Assembly (NCBI GenBank): GCA_013398295.1
Contig: VZSF01005686.1
Coordinates: 718,176 to 782,175, forward strand
Source of the DNA: Chionis minor
Taxonomy: Eukaryota; Chordata; Aves; Charadriiformes; Chionididae
DNA: 64,000 bases
Direction: 5' to 3'
Below, in pieces: positions 38,201 through 47,998 of this stretch. The translations under genes were made by a program, and so were the position numbers. Every line of letters begins with the position of its first letter. Within the stretch, counting starts at the first letter, position 1. Under the pieces are notes generated by a model. The model made no database searches and had not been told where the DNA came from. It was given only the letters and a program-made list of their open reading frames with translations.

Positions 38201-38885
38201 AAAATAATAATGTTTAATATTTAAAACTCAAACACTTTGATTAAACATTAGTGTGTTAAACTAATATTAAGGAAGGATGAAAATGAGTTTATAGAACTGT
38301 CCGTAGGTCTTTTGGGTCGCAACTGCAAAAAATGCTTTTTGAAATTTGCCACGTGGGCATTTTTTTCAAAAAGTAGCCTGATCGCAAGCTCACAAATGTC
38401 AACTGTATTTCATAAGTAACATTTCAAAGTTTGCACTTAGTTGTGGGCTGCTCAAAAAGATGCATGTTTACCGTAAGAAACAGAATCTCCAGTATTCTGA
38501 CTAAAACCAGGTATGAGTATAGCAGCTCAAACAGTCAGGACAAAAAGTACTCAGCATCGACTCAGCCTACTTACTCTCTCAAACAAATAATTAATTTACG
38601 CTCTTTCTATTCTCCTAGAAATAAATGGAATTCCCTAATAGAACATACTAAGCTGGCAGGCCTCTCAGTCAGGTCTGCAACTTTCTAAATACCCGAGGAA
38701 TTCCCCTAAAATCTACTAGGGTTGGTCCAAATAAGCTTCTACACCTTGGAGCCATTATACTTCCTCTCAAGATTCATCTTTCCCCTTTCTCCAGAAATAT
38801 TATTCTACATCAATCATTTATAAGACTTCAGTCCTGTTTCTCCTGAAAACTCCCATCACAGCAGTTCGAACTCAAACTTCCAAAC

Positions 38886-39055
38886 AAACCTACAGGGATT
38901 TTTCAAAACTCAAAAACAACCCCCAAATCCAAACCAAAACCCAAAACCAAAAAATTGAGAGTTCAGATTTTTAATGAACTGCTCATTGCAAAATATATCC
39001 AAAGAGGTTTGAGACCAAAAAAAAAATTAAACAAAAGAAAACGAAACCCAAGAAA
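38886..39055 (+). repeat. A-rich low-complexity stretch
   Basis: Interrupted AAAACAA, CCAAAACC and AAAAGAAAAC runs over about 170 bases, without an evident unit. Confidence 0.6.
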
Positions 39056-40334
39056 AGCACTCCCTAGAAACCAGCTATTCTCAATCCTGGAAAACTACAG
39101 GGATTGCAGACAGGAATAAACATCAATTGCCTGGGTGCAAATGTAAAAGCCTTCACATTTACCCATTTTACATCATAGCTGCAAATTATCAAAGTGCAAT
39201 TTCCACTGTATTAAGGAGACAGCATATTATGCTTCTAGCTTTCAGTCACGTTTAATAAAGAGAAATTCTCCTGTTGAATGAACAGTACCCCTTGGCTACT
39301 TTTAAAGTAATCCATTGAGAATACTACAATATTCCATAGATTTATAAAAAGTATTGTGTTTCTTTAAGGAAATACCCCAAAGAAACATTACCGTCTTTTT
39401 TCATGTATATCGAATAAAACCACAAAACTATACATTTAGTGGTTGTTTTTCCAGTGGAGTGGTTTGGGTTTTTTTGGCTTTAATTATTGACAACAGTAAA
39501 AAGATTGTTTAAGGCTAGCTGTGTCAGAGTTTTGGATACCAAGTGTGACAGGCTCTGCAGGTGTACAGTGCTTTGCCTATTGATACAAATTGAATCTGAA
39601 CATAGCAATTTATTCAGCAAATCAAACCAATCACTGCACTGCAGTTTTCTCTTTCAGCTCTCATTTCCCAACCAACTACTCTTAACCACTTTGCTACTTC
39701 TGCTTTACAGCAAGGTTTCAACTGTTATTAGGGGTTGTTGTATGGTGAGAGTATGGGAGTTTAAAAAATCTTAAAGACTGTTATACCCTTCCACTGCTAA
39801 CATCAAGTGCTGCATCATTCACATCTGTTCCATATTAGTTGCCTGTCTCCAAATACTCTACCATTAAATGTATTTCTCTCGCCCGTACCCTAGCAAATAA
39901 CCAATGTTACGCCATGCAAAGCATTTAAACAGCTTGCAAGTGAAATTTGTTGTAATAAACTGTGAATATTTGTCCAAAGAACAAGATTACATAAAATCCC
40001 TCTTTGTCATTAAGAACCATACTGAAAAAGAGGTTCTTTAACACAACTGTTACATGTTGTTTTGTTAAAAGATCAAGCTAACCAGTCCTCCAAAATAACC
40101 AACACGAAAAGATCAAAGAATGAAAACTAACACCAGATTGCTCAATAGATATGTGAGGAAAGAGAAGTAACCAACTCGGGAAAAGCAGACTGGCAGCCAG
40201 CTAAAGGGGGAAAAAATAGAGCAATCTTACAGTGTTGAGCCAATATATAACCCAGGATTAATAGCTAGCCTTGGCAAGGCTCAAATGTGAAGATGCTCAC
40301 ATTGGGCATCCCAGACTTGCTGCTACCAGAGGTT

Positions 40335-40348
40335 GTTGCTATGGTAAC
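40335..40348. promoter_or_regulatory. Candidate RFX X-box
   Basis: GTTGCTATGGTAAC satisfies every position of the RFX X-box consensus RYYNYY-N(1-3)-RRNRAC with a 2-base spacer, and is close to the ideal imperfect palindrome. X-boxes are bound by RFX factors, which control ciliary and some neural genes. Surroundings from 40.2 to 40.8 kb are less AT-rich than average and lack visible repeats. There is no direct evidence of function, and single sites occur by chance. Confidence 0.35.
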
Positions 40349-41594
40349 CAGTGACAGTCAGCCAACAGTAAAATGAATTTAGAAAAGATAGTTAGAAAAT
40401 ACTCAAAGGAAGAAAGAAAAAGAAAAGAAGGAAAGAAGTTTGATGTCTGTAAGTAGATGCACAGTTCCATCCTCTGCCGCTTGCTCTATGGCAGCAGAGC
40501 AATCCGTCACCTAAATGGCACTGAATTTCCATTTTTCCTCCATATTTGAAGGATATTCCTGCCTGTATGAGTTTCTAATTGAAAGAAATTACTGTCTTGT
40601 TCACGCTACAGCTTGTCTGTGACTCAGCAATCCAGCAAATTCAGCCGCCTCTGAAAACTGCATGGAACTGTTAGCACATTGTTCTCATCTAAACTGTTTA
40701 CAGGAAGCCTGGAGTGGCCCATTTCTGTCTTTTGCCTTTAAATCAGCCCGGGGATGGTTTCACCCTGCCATGTAAAAGGGCTCAATGGAAGAAGTATTTG
40801 TCACTGAAACAAAAGGATTTAGAACTTTACAAATCTGGTGGAAAACTCGGTTGATTTTTTTTTTTCAAGTCAAGAACAAAGCAGAGACTGGTCGTTTTAA
40901 AAGCAAAATTTGGTTCAAAGGAGGCTAGCTGGAACTGAAGTCAATGGACCATAAATCACAGTGCCCGTGCCCAGCTGTGCAGCGCTGCATGGAAGAAAAG
41001 GTTTTGGATGGCAGTGTCCCTTAGCGATAGCTGTGGATGTGTATGCCAGAGAGGTAGTTATTGTTGTTTACTTGCTGTGCTCTCAACGTGGTATGCTAGA
41101 AAGCACACTTTTTAGGAACCAGTGCGTATGCACTATATTATCTTATCTCTCTCAAAACATCATCCCAGCCCCCTGGAAAACTCCTGCTGGAGTACTGGCA
41201 GAAAGACATAAAAATGAAGTACTACGTCTGGTAAAGCTGAAGTGCTGAACTAGACTTCCCTACAAGCACCTTTCCCTAAGATTGACTGTACGCCATGATC
41301 AAGAGGATGAACAAGAAAACCTCGTATTCAGCCCTAGAAATCTTCAATGGCTGATTTTTGTGCATGCATTTTTCAAGCTTAGAAGATGGGTAGAGATGAA
41401 AAAGCTGTGAGACAGAACAAGCATGGAAGAAGCTATTATTTTCAGAGAATAAATATCTAGAGAGACATTTACACAAAAACGTGCTTTTACAGAAATAGCA
41501 GGCACAAGCACGCTTGGAGAAACTGCCTGAGTTTGTCTCCCCTTCCAGCCCTCGGAGCATGAGGGTCCAAGTCACTTCACTTGCCCTTCTGAGG

Positions 41595-41740
41595 TCGTGA
41601 CTTGAGAAAGTCATTTAGCCATGCTCTGCTTCATTTTCTCCATCAGAAAAATGGAAAAATACAGACCCACTCAGCCTTTTAAAAGTGCTTTCATGTTTAA
41701 AGAAATGAAAAGTGCTAAGCGAGTGGTAAATATTGTTTGA
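41595..41740 (+). mobile_element. Ancient MIR SINE fragment
   Basis: GTGACTTGAGAAAGTCATTT, then a TGCTTCATTTTCTCCATC block and AGAAAAATGGAAAAATA, follow the conserved MIR order (CTTGGGCAAGTCACTTAACC, CTCAGTTTCCTCATC, TGTAAAATGGGGATAAT) with many substitutions. A worn AAAAGTGCTTTC / AAGTGCTAAGC pair follows where the MIR tail has its GTAAAGCGCTTTG-like motif. The 5' half is not recognisable. Confidence 0.7.
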
Positions 41741-44384
41741 GTAGATTAATACTTGGGTGATCAATATACATTATGAGACTGCTCTTACTCATCATGTTTC
41801 CCACAGCTAAGGGAATGCAAGAAATAATAATAATATGATGATTATAGCTGGTAGAAATGCCCCTAGTGAAGGCTGCCAAGTTTCCTAGAACGCAGGGAAA
41901 GCTGTGTTCTCATTTACTTACACTTTAGTGCAACTTCTACTGAAACCAAAATTATGCCTGTCATCTGAATCAGACTGGCTCAGGGTTTTTATTAATTGAT
42001 GTTTTGTGTTGACTTGATTTTACCAAATATTTCAGTGAAATACTTTTTTGTTGTTTTTAAAATGAAACAAATTAGAACCAAGTCATTTAGCTAATACTCA
42101 TGAGAGTTCTTCCAGTACTTTCTTTCAATAGATTTATGTAGGCTTTGAGCTACAACCTGATACTAAGCAAAAAAAAGAATACCAAGATCCCAGAGCCTTC
42201 TTTTGCTAGATCCATGAAAACAAGTCCAAATAGATTTCATCAAGTTACAAGTTTCAAAAGGTTATATGTATCAAAAAATAGGACATATCTTTTTTTGGTA
42301 AGGAATCAGACTTCAGCTACAAGTATGTGAAACATTCCTAGAAGCACAAGCAAGAAAAATAAAGTTCTGGATATTTGGAAAGTAACCTTGACAGTGTCAA
42401 AATATTTTAGAATTTTAGGTTTAAAACACTTGATCACAACCCTGTCAACAAATACTAATAAGAGATCAGAAGTATCATTATCTAGCTGATTTTTATAGAA
42501 AGTAGGCATATGGTAGAAATTCTTCTATTTTCTTCATATTCAGAAAAGATAGCAGGCATTTTTTTAACAGATAAGTGCAACCTGTTATTTTTCAGTAGGT
42601 GACTCATAATACTCACCTAGATGATTACTATCTATATGAAAAGCTAGATCATCCAAAGTAGAGTAAAAGACGAAAAGTAAACAGAAATCTCTCATGCAAA
42701 ATTCCTTGTTTGTTTATTTCCAAAATATTTGAACTCCTAGAAATAAGCTCAGTGTTCTGCAGGAATGATTCCAGAAGCAGGCCCTCGTGGAAGCCCACTG
42801 GCTCCTCCAAAGCTTTTCAAACCCCATGGTCTACCTGCCACCCTCCTTTCTCAGAGGCCCTGTATTGAAGAAGGCAAGGGTGGACAAAGATGAAGCTGTG
42901 GAGATTTTCACGCTGGAAGAAGCAGAACTTTCTTTCACAGATGGTGGCTCCACAGCCCTATTGCTATTTGCATCCTCTTTCAAGACCTTCAAGAGAATCG
43001 TAAAAGTGTGAGTAACTCTCGCACATGCAGAATCACTCACGTATAAAAAATTAGGAAAGGAAAAAAACCCCATAGCTCAGAATATAGTTGTTCTGAGAGG
43101 ACAGGCAGTTTTTTGAACATCAGTGTATCTTTACTTGTCTGCAGTTTACCAACATTTTCTCACTGTAGTGCTAGACCCTCCCTGACACAAACCGTTGCTT
43201 AAGTTACTAAAAAACTGCGGGCAAGTCAAATAACAAAGTACTTCTACTTAGACAAAGCTAGCCTGACATCGAAATAAACAAAGCTTCACTCATCTATCAA
43301 AAAAGAGAAGATAAGCCAAGAGCTGAAAAAAACCAAGAACTTTTAACTTGTAAGTGAAATAAAATCACTGTGATAATACGTACACTTACAAAAGTAAGGC
43401 AAGAACTTGCTAGTTAGCAATCTGATCTAAAGCCAGTGTTACATGAAAGAGTAAGAAGAAATCCAGAAGAAATATTCATGCAATACCCACTGTTGCTAAT
43501 TCTAGGATAAACATTACTTCTCAATAAGAAAATACAATTTTTTTGCTCCTTAATTTCATTAAATAATGAAAACACTTGTGCTTCTTTTAAGTACCTTTGA
43601 AGTGCTTGGCACCAGTCCTAATGCTTTACAGAAGAAAGTCCTCTTTTTAGCTTTTAAAGCAAGAACAGTTAGATGCCAGCCATCTTCTAGGAAAACTGGG
43701 ATTTGCCTTTCCTGAATTCATTAATCATTGAAGTCTACCTAACACTGAAAGAGTTTAGGTATGCCTGAAATATGAGAATGGAAATACTTTTTACCTGCAG
43801 AAGACCTGGTCTTGTCTTTATCTTTATTCATTTAAGGAACAAGTGTGGTGGTTTTTTTCATCTAAATACAGGTTATGGACCTTACCTCTCTCTAGGGGCA
43901 AATCAGTGAATCTGAGGTTTGCCAACAGGCTGTGGATTCAGAATATTTTATTTTGAGTACTCCTTCTGTGGTAACTAGATCCTAATACAAGAGGTGCAGA
44001 GAGACTCAGAAAGATTCTTTTTGTCTTCAGTGGAAGCTAGGTTTAATTTCTGTATACCAGTTATCTCAAGAAATGTATTCAGATAGTAGGGAAAAAAAAA
44101 GGGGTTGTCACTTTGGAAAAGAGTTCAAATTCACCTTTTTCATACATTTTCTAGTTAATCCAGAATAAGCTTTTCCTAAATGTTTTCAATATATTTAAAA
44201 AGTAATTAATTTTGTCATGTTCTTTCTCTAATTTCTTTTTAATTGTAACTGAGAAGAAAACCGTACATACACAAGCAAAAGATTAGGAATAGAAAAGAAA
44301 CCTGATAAAACCACAAGCCAGCCAAACTCCTTTCATTTGATCCTTTGCTAACAACAAAAGTTTAGCCAATAAATGGCTTCACTG
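41741..44384. other. Presumed last intron, 3' part
   Basis: It lies directly upstream of the (ATTTT)n tract and terminal exon. The one stretch that looks exon-like is the open frame 42769-43011, discussed under findings. Otherwise nothing is recognised. Confidence 0.45.
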
Positions 44385-44448
44385 TTTATTTTATTTTATT
44401 TTATTTTATTTTATTTTATTTTATTTTATTTTATTTTATTTTATTTTA
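44385..44448 (+). repeat. (ATTTT)n microsatellite
   Basis: About twelve uninterrupted TTTTA units occupy 64 bases, ending about 420 bases before the terminal exon's acceptor. The purity suggests a length-variable locus. Confidence 0.97.
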
Positions 44449-44837
44449 AATTGAAAATTCTCAATTGTCTTACTTGCAGAATGCTGTGCTTAATTATCTG
44501 CCTGCCAGTTTCTATCTGCATTGGTGCTAGCAAGCATAAATGGCCTAGCCTCTGAACCTAGTAATCTGACAGTCTGAACCCTAATAAATCAATGTTATAA
44601 TCTATAGCATGCTGCCTTTTGCTTTAGCTGTCTGTGGCATGCTTTGATGAATATCTGCATTGCAGGAGCAACGTATGAAAATCATATCATGTGCAACTGG
44701 TTTGAACTGTTGTGTGACCATGGGACACTGAGCCACTCTGGGGAAAAAGTTAAAATGAACTACTGTAGATATTTCAATTTCAAGGGGTTTGACATTATAT
44801 TTAAATTAAAGGGAATGTTATTCTGGTTCCTTCCTGC

Positions 44838-44866
44838 TCTGAACTTGCTGTTTTTTTCCCTTTCAG
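44838..44866 (+). promoter_or_regulatory. 3' splice site (polypyrimidine tract and AG acceptor)
   Basis: A pyrimidine-rich run of about 20 bases, with a T7 core and a CCCTTTCAG end, lies directly before the only open reading frame of the downstream exon. It fits the vertebrate acceptor consensus well and fixes the exon start at 44867. The incoming phase requires the previous exon to end with one base of a split codon. Confidence 0.7.
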
Positions 44867-45141
44867 AAGATTCTGATAAAATTCGTGATCATCCTCTGGC
44901 AAGGCTCTCGATTTCTCTTCAGTGCAGACAGCAGGGTTTAGATGATAAAATTTTAATGACCATGGACCTGCATAGCAATGTGAGGTACCAGCACATTTTC
45001 GATAACGCCAGGCGCCGGCGAGGACTGGCATTGGGTGATATTCCTACCACTGAATTCCACGTATCCGAAGAGGCAGGCTCCATGGGAGACAGAGGCAGCA
45101 CCAGAGAAAGCTCCATTATCATGCAGCAGTCGTATGGATGA
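44867..45141 (+). CDS. Terminal coding exon of an unidentified vertebrate gene (C-terminal 90 residues)
   Basis: A 275-base exon follows a strong polypyrimidine tract and CAG acceptor, and ends at a TGA stop (45139-45141). It starts with the last two bases of a split codon, then reads DSDKIRDHPLARLSISLQ in the only open frame: the other two frames stop at codon 3 and codon 25. The 90-residue tail has a four-arginine run at residues 48-51 (FDNARRRRG), a Ser/Arg/Glu-rich stretch near residues 66-82, and ends SIIMQQSYG. There is no hydrophobic segment, so it is probably a cytosolic or otherwise soluble tail. It is richer in CpG and GC than its surroundings, as expected of a conserved exon in AT-rich intron. 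I do not recognise the protein and assign no function. An NALCN-type channel was considered and dropped because its tail, as I remember it, ends differently. Upstream exons are not visible in the window, so the last intron may be very long. Coding status is likely; identity is unknown. Confidence 0.72.
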
Positions 45142-46060
45142 AATGGAGATTTATGAATCCCTGCCAAAGAAACTATATTATGGACTGTAAATTAAAATGG
45201 GGGCTTAACACATAGTGAACTACATGCTAGAGAGGCTGATTTCCAGGTTGGCCTGTCTATTCAGGCCCAGGCAGCTGTAGCGACCACCCCTCGTTAAGAG
45301 GTCCTGTGCTCTCCATGAAACTCAGACATTCTAGGTTTGAAAAGGCAACTGCCAAGGCTTTTATAGTCACAGTGAAAAAAGGAATCCTCAGCTGTTTCAG
45401 CAGGCATTTTACTTGTAGCGTAGTATTGCAGTGTGGTGACTAGGACGTAGTGGATTTGTTCTCAGATGCAGTTCCAACGCCTTCCACGGCGAGACTTCAG
45501 TTTTACTGCTCTGCAAGTCATAGTGCGTTGCAAACTCAAAGGACCAGATTTTTGGTCTCTGAATTACTGCTGCTGTTCATGAGCCAGTTTTCTCAGATCT
45601 GCCATTGCACACTGGTGATACTTCCACCTGAATCACTAAATTCAAATAATTCAAATTGTTTACTATGTTTTTGTGAGCATGTTTTGGAAAGTTCCTCAGG
45701 GAAAAATACAATTTTGAATGAAAAGAACAAGATCATAAGACATGAAAAAGTTTTTAAATACTCTCAGGAACAGCAAGTCTGCCCAAAAAACCTATAAGGT
45801 AAAGGGATAAATTCCACACTGCACTACCACTCTGCATATGCCAGTGTTTCAAGTAGGACACAAGTGATACAACCTGTAAGATTCCTCTTGAAATATGTTC
45901 AAATATGCAACTGATATGTCCAGTGGCTAGGGCTTTTTCAGAGAAAGAGAAATGCATAGCTTTTTCCGACAGACATCCAACACAATTATTTCCTTTTCAC
46001 TTTCCACCCATCTAAACAAAAAGCTCCACATAATAAAACACAAAATAAATTTACTCATCA
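45142..46060 (+). other. Probable 3' UTR with candidate poly(A) signals
   Basis: This follows the stop codon of the terminal exon. The first 450 bases are less AT-rich than the flanks and contain no recognisable repeat. Candidate cleavage signals are ATTAAA at 45191-45196, only 50 bases after the stop, and AATAAA at 46032-46037 and 46044-46049. The close pair at about 46.04 kb is the more usual form and would give a 3' UTR of about 0.9 kb. This is inferred from position and motif only; transcript ends cannot be seen in genomic sequence. Confidence 0.4.
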
Positions 46061-47048
46061 CAAATGTCAATTCAGCTTTGAGAGGCTCACTCTTCCACAT
46101 TCTGTATTATATTTTATATTCCTTTAGAAATTTGCTTACATCCTTAAGAAAAAAATAATTTGTCTTAACCCTCCTACCCTTCCCAAAAAATTGGAAAAAA
46201 AGAAGCAGGGAAAAAGGGAAAACATTCCTCTCAACTGCCCTGAAACAGGAAAAATAATACAAATTAACTTTACTTTCTGCTTATTTATACAATTTAAAAT
46301 GATAAAATTCACTTCACACTTCAAACCTCTACAAGGACACTTTGCCTCAAGTGAAAGTAGTTCCACATGGACCATTTTGTGCTTGTCTAATGTGTAAATG
46401 TGCTGTTTTATGTTGAAGTAAGTATAAGCAACTCTACGGTGCGTATACAGTAACTCAGCTATCACTTGAGCCCCACAAGTGCCATGCCCTAAGGCGTGCT
46501 ACAGGCCATACTTCATAAGGCAAGCAAAGTATTTTCAGTGGACTATATGCAGTGGCATAGCATATAACAGAATATATTCCAGACCTGGTGAAGCAATACA
46601 TTTCAGAAAATACAATGTTTTTTCTGGAATACACAAGGATAACACATTGTGAGGCCATTTATTGGAGCATATCAGTTGTGTTCTAAAGCATGCACAGTTC
46701 TACTACAGAGTTCTGGGTGAGAGATCTGTTCCTTGATTTATTCTCACTTTTCCATGAACACATTTCTGTTGGCTTTCCCAGAATAGGAATATTAAAGACA
46801 GCTAGAACACCAGCATCTTCCCATCAGTGGTGAATTAGTGCTGGCAAAACACATATGGGTGTGACTCTATGAATAAGGGTCTTTGTAGAAAAGATCTCCC
46901 CAGCTCCACAATGACTAGTACCAGGCAACACATAGCACTGCTAATACACAGTGCAACAGACAATGATAATCTGAAATGCATCTCCTCAAGCAAGGGCAAG
47001 AGAACACAGAATTTCCAACCTCAGGAGGTTGCAAAATGTAAACCAGAC
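46061..47048. other. Gene-free stretch downstream of the presumed 3' UTR
   Basis: AT-rich, with no repeat recognised up to the CR1 at 47049. The 3' UTR could extend into it if the 46032/46044 poly(A) signals are not used. Confidence 0.4.
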
Positions 47049-47570
47049 CATAGAATCATAGAATAGTTTGGGTTGGATGGGACCTTTAAAGGTCAGCTAG
47101 TCCATCCCCCTTGCAATGAGCAGAGACATCTTCAACCAGATCAGGTTGCTCGGAGCCCCGTCCAACCTGACCTCGAGTGTTTCCAGGGATGGGGCATCTA
47201 CCACTTCTCTGGGCAACCTGTTCCAGAGTTTCACCACTCCCACTGTAAAAAAATCTCTTCCTTATATCTAGTCTGAATCTAGACTCCTTAAGTTTCAAAC
47301 CATTACCCCTTGTGCTATCACTACAGGCCCTGATAAAAACTTTGCCCCCATCTTTCTTATAAGCCCCCTTTAAGTACTGGAAGGCCACAATAAGGTCTCC
47401 CTGGAGCCTTCTCTTCTCCAGGCTGAATAACCCCAACTCTCTCAGCCTGTCCTCATAGGAGAGGTGTTCCATCCCTCTGATCATTTTTGTGACCCTCCTC
47501 CAGACTCGCTCCAACAGGTCCATGTCTTTCCTGTGCTAAGGGCTCCAGAGCTGGACACAGTACTCCAGTG
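47049..47570 (-). mobile_element. CR1 LINE, 5'-truncated 3' end, minus strand
   Basis: The plus strand starts with two reverse-complement tail units (CATAGAATCATAGAATAG at 47049-47066), so the element lies on the minus strand. Its ORF2 remnant is open on the minus strand from 47523 down to 47086. It reads LLERVWRRVTKMIRGMEHL, then [13 protein letters not shown] and [19 protein letters not shown], before a frameshift changes the C-terminus. Homology ends near 47570 (CAGTACTCCAG), where unrelated GC-rich DNA starts. The subfamily looks the same as the plus-strand copy at 12.8 kb. The long open stretch suggests a fairly recent insertion. Confidence 0.93.
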
Positions 47571-47998
47571 CCATTTTACAGCACCTGGAACCGGTCAGCC
47601 CAATGTCTTTTGATTTAGTCACCTACAACTGCAATTTCAACGGTGTGCACCACTGGGCACGCAGGAAAGGACACACAAGTGGAGCACAACATGTGAAGAG
47701 CAGGTGCTACCACTCATCGTCACCATTTACATCAACAGCCCTGCCTGTGCCCAGATCTTCTCCCACTGGTCCAGACCTTGGCCTGACTCCCAGCCTGGCC
47801 TCAGCCCGTCCCCAGGGAGGTGCCTGATGCCCAGGGCTGGGGCTGCCCCCACTGCCTCCCAGCTGCCCTGCTCCCGGCTGGGGTGGTGGGGCCCTGCCCT
47901 GCCACCCCCATGGGGACACCCACAGCTGCCAGCCCCAGCCCACAGGGAGCCACTGTCCTGTCAGTGCCCAGCAACCAAGTCCAAAGTACAAAAGATAG
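47571..47998. other. GC-rich block of unknown origin
   Basis: It starts where CR1 homology ends at 47570. From about 47700 to 47960 it is very rich in CCC/GGG and CAGCC/CTGCC words, in sharp contrast to the AT-rich DNA on both sides. It is CpG-poor for its GC content, so it is not a typical CpG island. It is open on both strands (plus 47704-48003, minus 47707-48024), as any stop-poor GC-rich sequence would be; the predicted proteins are Pro/Ala/Gly/Trp-rich and look spurious. It could be an internal piece of an unfamiliar LTR or satellite, or a local GC-biased duplication. I do not recognise it. Confidence 0.5.

Larger units (their letters stand above)
32285..41594. other. Long gene-free stretch with X-box block at 40.2-40.8 kb
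   Basis: Mostly AT-rich DNA without recognised transposons, with poly-A runs at 35007 and 37122 and A-rich DNA at 38886. A perfect 10-bp palindrome CCACTAGTGG is at 34786-34795. The 40200-40960 part is less AT-rich and carries the X-box (40335). A GAAGTCAATGG ... AAATCACAG block at 40935-40960 may be another worn copy of the palindromic repeat family. Confidence 0.45.

Noticed and set aside
44867..45141. Assigning the terminal exon to NALCN or another named channel
   Set aside because: The tail does not match the ends of the channel proteins I can recall, and a name without a match would be a guess.
47086..47523. 145-codon minus-strand frame as a host gene
   Set aside because: Its sequence is the CR1 ORF2 C-terminus followed by a frameshift, so it is annotated as a transposon remnant.
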